Origin: Nostoc desertorum CM1-VF14
GTDB lineage: Bacteria; Cyanobacteriota; Cyanobacteriia; Cyanobacteriales; Nostocaceae
Length of the DNA: 64,000 nt
NCBI GenBank assembly: GCA_019359245.1
Contig: JAHHHR010000001.1
Span: forward strand, 310,001-374,000
Direction of reading: 5' to 3'
The notes under the pieces were generated by a model. That model was not told the DNA's origin, did not search any database, and saw nothing but the letters and a program-made list of their open reading frames with translations. Positions 18,282-26,206 of this stretch are shown here, one piece after another. Each line of letters opens with the position of its first letter. Within the stretch, counting starts at the first letter, position 1. The position numbers were made by a program, and so were the translations under genes.

Positions 18282-19367
18282 GTGAAGATTCCAAGTTCAA
18301 TCTGGACATTACTGATTGGCATCGTGCTAACACTAGTCAGCCTTTGGTACGGTCAAAATCACGGTCTGTTGCCAGCAGCAGCCACGGATGAAGCCGAATT
18401 AGTTGATGGTCTGTTCAACGCGATGATGGTCATTTCTACAGGTATATTCCTACTCGTAGAAGGTATTGTAATTTACTCTGCATTTAAATACCGTCGGCGT
18501 GCAGGTGACAATGAAGACGGCCCACCAGTTGAGGGCAATGTACCTCTAGAAATTCTCTGGACGGCGATCCCAGCAATTATCGTTATCGGTATTTCTGTTT
18601 ACAGCTTTGATGTCTACAACGAAATCGGTGGCTTTGATCCCCATGCTATTCATGAAGCGCCGATGATGAATCAGGAGTCAATGGCAATGCCTGGGAGTGC
18701 TATGGCGGCAACTTTAAACGATACTCCTCCTAGCACCGAACCCAATCTCAATCAAGAAAAATCTGATGAGGCAATGCAAGACCCAGCTACCGCAGAAGTC
18801 CGCAATGCTGATCAAATTCCCCAACTGCGGAATGCCCCAGGTGTTGGTAGTGTTGCTCCGACAATTGGGGGAACTCCTGATAAAGCAGGCAAACCACCAG
18901 AATTGCGGGTCAACGTCACAGGTCTACAATATGCCTGGATTTTCACCTATCCTGAAACTGGTATAACTACAGGTGAAATGCATGTTCCCATCGGGCGAGA
19001 AGTGCAAATCAATATGACAGCCAATGATGTCATCCATGCCTTCTGGGTGCCAGAGTTCCGCCTGAAACAAGATGCGATCCCTGGTAGACAAAGCGAGATC
19101 CGCTTCACCCCCAAAAAAGCAGGCGATTATGACCTGCTCTGTGCAGAACTTTGTGGGCCATATCACGGAGCGATGAAAGCATCAGTAGTCGTTGAGACAC
19201 AAGAAGCCTTTGACAAATGGGTGCAAGAGCAGCTAGTTGCCAGCAAAGAAACACTAAATCAAGCCGTTGCTGTTAACCCTGCGGATTTATCCCCAAATGA
19301 ATTTCTCGCCCCTTACACCAAGGATATGGGAATTCAGCCAGAAATCCTCCATCAAGTTCACCATTAG
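18282..19367 (+). CDS. ctaC: Cytochrome c oxidase subunit II
   Basis: 361 residues from a GTG start. Two N-terminal membrane helices (about 8-25 and 45-65, then another near 85-103) precede the cupredoxin domain. The binuclear copper site is visible as CAELCGPYHGAM plus the His of VIHAFWVPEF. A long linker (about 115-205) separates the membrane part from the copper domain, as in other cyanobacterial subunits. It receives electrons from cytochrome c6 or plastocyanin in the thylakoid lumen or periplasm. Confidence 0.93.
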   Translation: MKIPSSIWTLLIGIVLTLVSLWYGQNHGLLPAAATDEAELVDGLFNAMMVISTGIFLLVEGIVIYSAFKYRRRAGDNEDGPPVEGNVPLEILWTAIPAIIVIGISVYSFDVYNEIGGFDPHAIHEAPMMNQESMAMPGSAMAATLNDTPPSTEPNLNQEKSDEAMQDPATAEVRNADQIPQLRNAPGVGSVAPTIGGTPDKAGKPPELRVNVTGLQYAWIFTYPETGITTGEMHVPIGREVQINMTANDVIHAFWVPEFRLKQDAIPGRQSEIRFTPKKAGDYDLLCAELCGPYHGAMKASVVVETQEAFDKWVQEQLVASKETLNQAVAVNPADLSPNEFLAPYTKDMGIQPEILHQVHH

Positions 19368-19463
19368 TCATTGGTCATTGGTGATTAGTCATTAGTCATT
19401 GGTCTAAATAAATGACAAATGACAAAGGACAACTGACAAAGGACAAATGACAAAAGATAACTA
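19368..19463. repeat. Heptamer repeats between ctaC and ctaD
   Basis: Short tandem repeats with units such as TCATTGG and AGTCATT on the left and GACAAAT/GACAAAG on the right; the two sides are rough inverses and could fold. This is the STRR class usual in heterocyst-forming cyanobacteria. Confidence 0.8.
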
Positions 19464-19469
19464 ACGACT

Positions 19470-21206
19470 ATGACCCAAGCTCAAGTCCAAGAAACTGCCA
19501 ACGCCCCTGCTCTTGTTGACGAGCCAGGGATCAGAAAATGGCAAGACTACTTTAGTTTCAACACCGACCATAAGGTGATTGGGATTCAATACCTAGTCAC
19601 TACGTTCATTTTTTACTGTATCGGTGGGGTGATGGCTGACTTGGTTCGTACAGAACTGCGAACCCCAGAAGTTGATTTCGTCACCCCTGAAGTCTACAAC
19701 AGCTTATTTACGCTGCACGCCACGATCATGATTTTCTTGTGGATCGTGCCAGCTGGTGCGGGTTTTGCTAACTTCCTTATTCCCTTGATGATTGGGGCAA
19801 AGGATATGGCATTCCCACGCTTGAATGCTGTTGCCTTTTGGATGATTCCCCCTGCGGGTATATTGTTGATCGCTAGTTTAGTGGTAGGCGATGCACCGGA
19901 TGCAGGTTGGACTTCCTACCCTCCCCTGAGCTTGGTAACAGGTCAAGTAGGTGAGGGAATTTGGATTATGAGCGTCCTCTTACTAGGTACGTCATCGATT
20001 CTAGGGGCAATCAACTTCCTCGTCACATTGCTCAAGATGCGTATCCCTGGTATGGGGGTTCATCAAATGCCCTTGTTCTGCTGGTCAATGTTTGCTACCT
20101 CAGCACTGACTCTGGTATCTACACCAGTGCTAGCAGCTGGTCTAATTCTGCTGGCTTTTGACTTATTGGCAGGAACGACATTTTTTAACCCAACTGGCGG
20201 TGGCGACCCAGTTGTGTACCAGCACATGTTCTGGTTTTACTCCCACCCAGCGGTTTACATCATGATTTTGCCCTTCTTTGGGGCAATTTCGGAAATTATC
20301 CCGGTGCATTCCCGTAAGCCGCTTTTTGGCTATAAAGCGATCGCCTACTCATCTCTGGCTATCAGCTTTTTAGGGCTAATCGTCTGGGCACACCACATGT
20401 TTACCAGTGGTATTCCTGGTTGGTTGCGGATGTTCTTTATGATCACCACCATGATCATTGCCGTACCTACGGGAATTAAAATTTTCAGTTGGTTAGCAAC
20501 CATGTGGGGTGGGAAAATCCAACTGAATACTGCCATGCTGTTCGCAATGGGCTTTGTTGGCACCTTTGTGATTGGCGGGATTAGTGGCGTGATGTTGGCG
20601 GCAGTGCCGTTTGATATTCACGTTCACGACACCTATTTTGTAGTAGCGCACTTGCACTACGTCCTGTTTGGTGGTAGTGTTCTCGGCATTTATGCGGCGA
20701 TCTACCATTGGTTCCCGAAAATGACGGGACGGATGCTGAACCAATTTTGGGGTAAGGTTCACTTTACTTTGACAATTGTTGGTCTCAACATGGCCTTCTT
20801 ACCTATGCATAAGCTGGGACTCATGGGCATGAGGCGTCGCATTGCCGTATATGACCCCAAATTTACCCTTCTCAACGAGATTTGCACCTATGGCGCTTAC
20901 ATACTAGCAGTTTCGACATTCCCTTTCATTATCAATGCGGTTTGGAGTTGGTTATACGGCGAGAAAGCTGGTAATAATCCTTGGAGAGCATTGACCTTAG
21001 AGTGGATGACAACCTCGCCACCTGCGATCGAGAATTTTGATCAAACTCCAGTACTAGCTACAGGCCCCTACGACTACGGCTTAGAAAAGGCTGACGAAGG
21101 TGTACCCTTATCTGATCCCGATCCAGTCTTGTCTGGCGGCCCAAACTCAGTATTAAGAGCAAAACCCGATCCAGCCGTTGCTGCTAATCCCGAAGATCGT
21201 AAATAA
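19470..21206 (+). CDS. ctaD: Cytochrome c oxidase subunit I
   Basis: 578 residues with twelve membrane helices. Heme and copper ligands are seen in LHATIMIFLW, FYSHPAVYIMILP, WAHHMFTSG and VVAHLHYVLFGG. The position of the usual channel Glu (HPEVY) is HPAVY preceded by Tyr-Ser, the YS signature of A2-type heme-copper oxidases. The C-terminal 60 residues are soluble and Pro/Asp-rich. Middle gene of the ctaCDE operon. Confidence 0.95.
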   Translation: MTQAQVQETANAPALVDEPGIRKWQDYFSFNTDHKVIGIQYLVTTFIFYCIGGVMADLVRTELRTPEVDFVTPEVYNSLFTLHATIMIFLWIVPAGAGFANFLIPLMIGAKDMAFPRLNAVAFWMIPPAGILLIASLVVGDAPDAGWTSYPPLSLVTGQVGEGIWIMSVLLLGTSSILGAINFLVTLLKMRIPGMGVHQMPLFCWSMFATSALTLVSTPVLAAGLILLAFDLLAGTTFFNPTGGGDPVVYQHMFWFYSHPAVYIMILPFFGAISEIIPVHSRKPLFGYKAIAYSSLAISFLGLIVWAHHMFTSGIPGWLRMFFMITTMIIAVPTGIKIFSWLATMWGGKIQLNTAMLFAMGFVGTFVIGGISGVMLAAVPFDIHVHDTYFVVAHLHYVLFGGSVLGIYAAIYHWFPKMTGRMLNQFWGKVHFTLTIVGLNMAFLPMHKLGLMGMRRRIAVYDPKFTLLNEICTYGAYILAVSTFPFIINAVWSWLYGEKAGNNPWRALTLEWMTTSPPAIENFDQTPVLATGPYDYGLEKADEGVPLSDPDPVLSGGPNSVLRAKPDPAVAANPEDRK

Positions 21207-21230
21207 ACAGGTTCTGGGGCATTGGATATT

Positions 21231-21301
21231 GGGCATGGGGCATTGTTTCTTTCCGCCTTGCTCCATTCCCCATTCCCCATTCCCCATTCCCCATTCCCCA
21301 A
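21231..21301. repeat. CCCCATT heptamer repeats between ctaD and ctaE
   Basis: Four or more near-perfect copies of CCCCATT at about 21267-21298, preceded by inverse units (GGGCATGGGGCATT). The arrangement can fold back on itself. Confidence 0.8.
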
Positions 21302-21319
21302 TTTATCTTTTAAAAATTC

Positions 21320-21946
21320 ATGCAAAGTCAAACTATTGACCCAGCTAAAACCGAACTAAATCATCACCATGAAGCGGAAGCGTCCGTCGGTCATCATGAA
21401 GAACATCCAGACCATCGTCTGTTTGGGCTAATTGTCTTCCTGGTTGCTGAAGGGATGATTTTCCTGGGGCTGTTTGGAGCCTATCTGGCTTTCCGTGCTA
21501 CGTTACCTGCATGGCCGCCAGCAGGGACTCCAGAATTAGAACTATTGTTACCTGGAGTGAACACCATCAATCTGATTTCTAGTAGTTTTGTCATGCACAA
21601 TGCCGACACTGCTATCAAAAAGAACGATACCCGGGGGGCACAAATCTGGTTAGCAATTACGGCGGCGATGGGTGCTATTTTCTTGGTAGGTCAAGTATAT
21701 GAATATACCCATTTAGAATTTGGCTTAACTACCAATTTATTTGCTAGTGCATTTTACGTTTTGACTGGTTTCCACGGATTGCACGTTACCCTCGGCGTTT
21801 TAGCAATTGTTGCTGTGTTATGGCGATCACGCGTTCCTGGTCACTACAGTAACGAAAAACACTTTGGCATTGAAGCAGCCGAAATTTACTGGCACTTCGT
21901 TGACGTGATTTGGATTATTTTGTTCTGCTTACTGTATCTACTGTGA
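21320..21946 (+). CDS. ctaE: Cytochrome c oxidase subunit III
   Basis: 208 residues, five to six membrane helices. A His-rich N-terminus is followed by LFGLIVFLVAEGMIFLGLFG, LTGFHGLHVTLG and FGIEAAEIYWHFVDVIWI, the last being the family's closing signature. Last gene of the operon; a perfect hairpin terminator follows 42 bases later. Confidence 0.95.
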   Translation: MQSQTIDPAKTELNHHHEAEASVGHHEEHPDHRLFGLIVFLVAEGMIFLGLFGAYLAFRATLPAWPPAGTPELELLLPGVNTINLISSSFVMHNADTAIKKNDTRGAQIWLAITAAMGAIFLVGQVYEYTHLEFGLTTNLFASAFYVLTGFHGLHVTLGVLAIVAVLWRSRVPGHYSNEKHFGIEAAEIYWHFVDVIWIILFCLLYLL

Positions 21947-21988
21947 GTATTAATTATTTAGTTGTTCATTCCACGCGGACGACCTAAT

Positions 21989-22012
21989 AAGCCCCCACTA
22001 GGGGGCTTTTTT
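21989..22012 (+). terminator. Terminator of ctaCDE
   Basis: Perfect GC-rich stem AAGCCCCC/GGGGGCTT with loop ACTA, followed by six T. A textbook Rho-independent terminator downstream of ctaE. Confidence 0.93.
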
Positions 22013-22838
22013 CATTAATAGAATGCTGCTGTTGCAGTTAGTTGTTCGGATGTCGCATTATTTTATCTATCGGCTGGCAGCAAAATCTAAATTAGGACTG
22101 TTTCTAGAAGGCTAGATATCTGGGAAGTTATCTAAAACGTTTTTTATTTTTTATAAAACAGTTTTATCCTTTACTTAGCAAGAGCTACAGATAATATATT
22201 AAAATCAGCTTAGAATTTTTCAATTATAAATTCTTTTTTGCTAAATGCAACTGAGTTAACATAAGTGATAAAGCCACGAGTAAAAGGTAGGAAAGGTCGG
22301 AAAAGTTGGATGTTTCTTATAAACTATTCAATAAACTTTAATGGGTGAGAAGTTACTCCTATTTACCTAAAAATTTATCACTCGTTATTCGCCCCAAAGG
22401 CTTACTTACTCTTTTTTCTTTTGTCGAACTTACATTTAGATATGACAAGGCGATTACGTTTAATAATGAACGCTGTGAAGAGACTTATGTCTTTAAATGC
22501 CACTGTTCAAGGTTTTGTCAGCAATCAGACCCAATATTTAAAAGAAATTCCCCGACTCCTGAAATTTGTCTTCTACCCACAGTTGTAAATACTGTGGGTT
22601 AGTGTAAAATTTACATAAGTGATACAATTTATTTAACTATTCCAGAAATAAATTTTTATATTAAGATACCAATATAAAGTATGAAATAAACCAGTTAAGC
22701 GGCTAACTATAAAACGGCTTAAAAGCATAGGTCGCCTGAGAAGCTAACTGCTTCAAATACCAACAAACCTAGCCGCAGGTATTCATAATGCCACCCAAGC
22801 TCTGAATGCTCAGTAAATTGACAAGTAGTATATGCCAC
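22013..22838. other. Long intergenic region before the kinase gene
   Basis: About 800 AT-rich bases. A 9-bp hairpin (ACCCACAGT/ACTGTGGGT, arms 22575-22583 and 22591-22599) is the only clear structure. An 85-codon frame at 22345 has no protein-like pattern and is not called. Confidence 0.45.
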
Positions 22839-24062
22839 ATGAGCCAGAACCCTCTAGTTAGAAAAAAACTCAGGAGTCGCTTTGAGACTGTAAAGCTGCT
22901 GGAAAGTGGATCATCTAGTAATACTTACTTGTTAAGAGGTTCTATACGTAAAAAACATCCACACTCTCTCGCTAGAAAAACACTTCGGAATCGATTTGAA
23001 ATTGTCAAACACTTAGGAAGCGGAGGATCTGGTGATACCTACTTAGCCATAGACCTAGATTTACCAGGACGACCTCATTGTGTTGTCAAACATTTCCAAC
23101 CAAAAGATTCCAATCCTGCCATTTTACCCATAGCTAAAAGTCTATTTGATCGGGAAGCGGAAGTTTTATACCAGCTAGGCAACGACCATGACCAAATTCC
23201 TAGACTATTTGCCCATTTTAATGAAGATGGGGATTTCTATTTAGTCCAGGAGTTTATTGATGGTCATGCATTAGCTCAAGAAATTGTACCCGGCCAGCGT
23301 CTTAGCGAGAATGCAGTCTTAAATTTATTAAAAGAAATCCTGGAAGTACTGTCCTTTGTCCACCAAAATAACATTATTCACCGGGATATTAAGCCCCAAA
23401 ATCTAATGCGTCGGCACTCAGATCAGAAGATTGTGCTAATTGACTTTGGGAGTATTAAGAAAATTGGTGCTTTAGGAGCAGGCTTAACAATTGCTGTTGG
23501 GACTCCTGGCTATATGCCAAGCGAACAGGCTAAGGGAAAGCCAAGACTTTGCAGCGATATCTATGCATTAGGGATAATTGGCATTCAAGCTTTGACAGGT
23601 TTAATACCTGAGCAACTACAAGAAGATCCCAATACTGGAGAAGTTCTCTGGCGCGATCAGGCACAGGTCAGTAATGTTCTTGCAGATATTTTAGATACAA
23701 TGGTTCGCGATCGCTTTAGCCAGCGTTACCAATCTGCCTCAGAAGCTTTGCAAGCGCTTAATTCTAATTTAGTCTTGTCAAAATCCTCAGAAGATGATGT
23801 TATAAAGCAAAACGTTGACAATACTTATTCGCTAACTTATAAAAACTTTATTTTGCTGCTAGGAATAGGGCTTGGTGTTACCACTAGTTTAATGGTATTA
23901 GTTTTAATTTATACACTTGTTAATACAGGTACATCGCCTCCAAACCAACCAACTCAATTAAATAATTTTATACAAAAATTGCTTGAGCCACAGTTGGCTA
24001 ATGTTAATGTCAATGGCCTAGTACGTTACGGCGTAAATAGAGCAACCATTGAAAATCCTTAA
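22839..24062 (+). CDS. Serine/threonine protein kinase, C-terminus replaced by an element
   Basis: 407 residues from ATG 22839 (an ATG at 22806 would add 11). The catalytic domain runs from about 46 to 320: Gly-rich loop LGSGGSGDTYLA, Lys84, HRDIKPQN with Asp183, and DFG at 202-204. Residues 9-32 are a degenerate copy of the first kinase strands (KKLRSRFETVKLLESGSSS against RKTLRNRFEIVKHLGSGGS), so the Gly loop is duplicated. A membrane helix lies near 340-362. The last 14 residues and stop come from the 97-bp element; without it the frame would run to 24215. The next gene encodes a membrane-anchored phosphate-binding-like protein. Confidence 0.85.
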   Translation: MSQNPLVRKKLRSRFETVKLLESGSSSNTYLLRGSIRKKHPHSLARKTLRNRFEIVKHLGSGGSGDTYLAIDLDLPGRPHCVVKHFQPKDSNPAILPIAKSLFDREAEVLYQLGNDHDQIPRLFAHFNEDGDFYLVQEFIDGHALAQEIVPGQRLSENAVLNLLKEILEVLSFVHQNNIIHRDIKPQNLMRRHSDQKIVLIDFGSIKKIGALGAGLTIAVGTPGYMPSEQAKGKPRLCSDIYALGIIGIQALTGLIPEQLQEDPNTGEVLWRDQAQVSNVLADILDTMVRDRFSQRYQSASEALQALNSNLVLSKSSEDDVIKQNVDNTYSLTYKNFILLLGIGLGVTTSLMVLVLIYTLVNTGTSPPNQPTQLNNFIQKLLEPQLANVNVNGLVRYGVNRATIENP

Positions 24063-24114
24063 AGAGCTTATTCCATAATACTTTTGGCTTTTGACTTCTG
24101 CCTTGCGGTATTAG
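24018..24114. mobile_element. 97-bp miniature element, copy 2, in the kinase 3' end
   Basis: Same length and ends as copy 1 at 5275-5371 (CTAGTACGTTACGGCG on the left, TGCCTTGCGGTATTAG on the right). Removing 24021-24113, the element plus one TA, joins CTA to GTA and leaves the kinase frame open to a TAA at 24213-24215. The element brings its own in-frame TAA after 14 codons, and copy 1 has a TAA at the same place. Confidence 0.75.
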
Positions 24115-24330
24115 TAGCTAAATCAGCAGATCACAGAAGAATCAATAAGAGCAATTCCACCATTGCAAAGGCTACCAAAGAGCAAATTTATCCTTACTAC
24201 ATCAGGAAGAATTAATCATCTACCAGCAATCACATAAAATTCACGATTAACTGGTTTATTCCAGATTTGCTCTTAACCTCAATATTTATAGATTCCTGTA
24301 GGATAAATAGAATAAACAAGATTTAAAGAT

Positions 24331-25404
24331 ATGGACAATACAAATCAAAGAAAAGCTTTAATTAACGGTGAAATTGCCCTCTTTCTTAGAGGTTTGATTA
24401 TTGGTAAAGTACTGACACTTATGGTTATTGGCGGACTGCTTTGGTGGTTACTAAAGCCGAATTTAGCTGCCCGTAACAGCGTTAGTTCCTCTAATCAAAA
24501 TTTCAATAGCCTCTCTAGTACTGCATCAACTTTTAAGACAGTTACTAATGTCCCTACTGCCTCATTTAACTACGGAGGTAGTACAGCCTGGGCATCTATC
24601 CGGCAATTGGTAGATTCTCAGATCCAGAGCGATCGCCCAGAACTACAATTACGTTATGTAGGCCCTGTTAATGGTAGCCCTGGTTCTAGCTCCGGCATTC
24701 GGATGTTGCTTGATGGGAAACTAGATTTTGCTCAGTCCTCTCGTCCCCTTACAGATGAAGAACAAGCTATTGCAAAAGAGCGAGGCTTCACCCTTGAGCA
24801 ACGTCAGGTGGGTAGGGATGCGATAGCAGTGGTAGTCAACCCATCACTCAATCTGCCTGGTTTAACTGTTGATCAATTACAGCAGATTTATTTGGGGAAA
24901 ATTACTAATTGGAATCAAGTAGGTGGGCCAAACCTACCTATCACACCTTTATCTCAACGACCAGAAGACGCAGATACAGTAATATTCTCTAGCAACAGCG
25001 ACTTGAAGGGGCAAGCACTTAGCTCTAATGTACAGTATGTCTACTCTACTACAGAGGCAGTGCGGCAACTCAGTAAAACCCCTGGTGGTGTCTATTATGC
25101 TTCTGCCCGTTCAGTATTACCTCAATGTAGTGTAAAGGCTTTGCCATTGGGCCAGACTTCTAGTCAGCTAATTCCTCCCTATAGTCAACCTTTGGTATCA
25201 CCTGAGCAATGTCTACGTCAGCGCAACCAGCTAAATACTCAGGCTGTCAAAAATGGTAGCTATCCTATGATTGCTAACTTGTTTGTGATTATTAAGCAAA
25301 ATAAAGGTCGGGAACAGCAGATTGGGGATGCCTATGCCAAACTTTTATTAACTGACCAGGGGCAAAGGGCAATTGAGCAAGCTGGTTTTGTTGGGGTTCG
25401 CTAG
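24331..25404 (+). CDS. Membrane-anchored phosphate-binding-like (PstS-type) protein
   Basis: 357 residues. A single N-terminal membrane helix (about 20-42) is followed by a Ser/Asn-rich linker and a periplasmic binding domain of the PstS-like class from about residue 80. Visible family pieces are FNYGGSTAWASIRQLV, SGIRMLLDGKLDFAQSSRP, LTVDQLQQIYLGKITNWNQV and LLTDQGQRAIEQAGFV. No permease or ATPase genes are nearby. In several cyanobacterial kinases a similar domain is fused outside the membrane, so a sensory role with the neighbouring kinase is plausible inference. Confidence 0.75.
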   Translation: MDNTNQRKALINGEIALFLRGLIIGKVLTLMVIGGLLWWLLKPNLAARNSVSSSNQNFNSLSSTASTFKTVTNVPTASFNYGGSTAWASIRQLVDSQIQSDRPELQLRYVGPVNGSPGSSSGIRMLLDGKLDFAQSSRPLTDEEQAIAKERGFTLEQRQVGRDAIAVVVNPSLNLPGLTVDQLQQIYLGKITNWNQVGGPNLPITPLSQRPEDADTVIFSSNSDLKGQALSSNVQYVYSTTEAVRQLSKTPGGVYYASARSVLPQCSVKALPLGQTSSQLIPPYSQPLVSPEQCLRQRNQLNTQAVKNGSYPMIANLFVIIKQNKGREQQIGDAYAKLLLTDQGQRAIEQAGFVGVR

Positions 25405-25661
25405 TACAGCACAACGTAAATCTAGCTACCATCTCAAATAACAAGATTTGGGGCGAAAATCTCCTTGTTAAAGGAAAGTAAGCAAACTTGGGCCACAGTG
25501 TACTATAGCTCAAGTTATTAGTTATTGTTGAGTGCGATCGCGCTTTCTACTACACCTCACTCAGACTTATTCAAAAAGTCAGAGTTCTAGGGGAAGTGAT
25601 CGCACCACTTACTGCTATTCAATCAATATTAATGTATTCATCACTTGGGTTGAAAATATTT

Positions 25662-25997
25662 TTACTCGACGGCATAAGAAGTAAATTGGCGTTTAAAAGG
25701 AGAATGAAGCCCAATGACAATATCAGAAGGGGGTACACCTAACTCAACCAATCGTTCAGCAACAGACTCTTCTGTACCGTTATACTGAATCCATATTTTA
25801 CCATTTTGAATATCAAAATGCATGACTGGGCCAAACACCCGCTTATCTCCTTGCCAGCCAACATAAGCTAATTGATAATGGTCGTTTTCACTATCAATAA
25901 TTAGTTGTGAATTGACTGTATCCGTGTTATTGATATTTTGTGCATGTTCTGTCAATATTTGTTTTATTAGTTGTCGATAATGTTTTATCTTATCCAT
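25662..25997 (-). CDS. xisI: XisI-like protein
   Basis: 111 residues, full family length. XisI was described with XisH as needed for excision of the fdxN element in heterocysts, but most copies in cyanobacteria lie elsewhere and their role is unknown. Recognised by IKHYRQLIKQILTEHA, then DHYQLAYVGWQGDKRV, IQNGKIWIQYNGTEE and VPPSDIVIGLHSPFKR. GGAGGT lies before ATG, inside the end of the xisH fragment, which overlaps by 13 bases. Confidence 0.9.
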   Translation of the reverse strand: MDKIKHYRQLIKQILTEHAQNINNTDTVNSQLIIDSENDHYQLAYVGWQGDKRVFGPVMHFDIQNGKIWIQYNGTEESVAERLVELGVPPSDIVIGLHSPFKRQFTSYAVE

Positions 25998-26206
25998 TGC
26001 CGAACCTCCTCTTGTCTAGGATCATAGACTATAAACTTAACTTGGTAACGTTGAAGGGCACGTTGGACAAAGGGAAGTTGAAAAAAATTTTGATAGGTTT
26101 CGCTAGGGACAGCAAACATCTTTAGCCATTTTGCTATCTCTAAATTTAGAGTCAGATTAACCCAAAATGATGTTTTGGTTTTATGTAATGCAATCGCATT
26201 CTCCAT
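25985..26206 (-). pseudogene. xisH: XisH-like gene, C-terminal remnant
   Basis: A 73-codon frame. From residue about 30 on (FAVPSETYQNFFQLPFVQ, then RYQVKFIVYDPRQ) it matches the last third of XisH. The endonuclease-like N-terminal two thirds are missing, and the first 30 residues are unlike XisH and overlap the end of the TPR gene by 26 bases. It still leads into xisI with the usual overlap. Probably a 5' deletion joined to the TPR gene; the peptide may or may not be made. Confidence 0.7.

Noticed and set aside
19368..19463. Regular repeats that might suggest a CRISPR array
   Set aside because: Units are seven bases with no unique spacers. The same holds for 63054-63173. These are short tandem repeats, not CRISPR.
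22345..22602. 85-codon plus-strand frame in the gap before the kinase
   Set aside because: No protein-like pattern, no ribosome site, and it spans an inverted repeat at its end.
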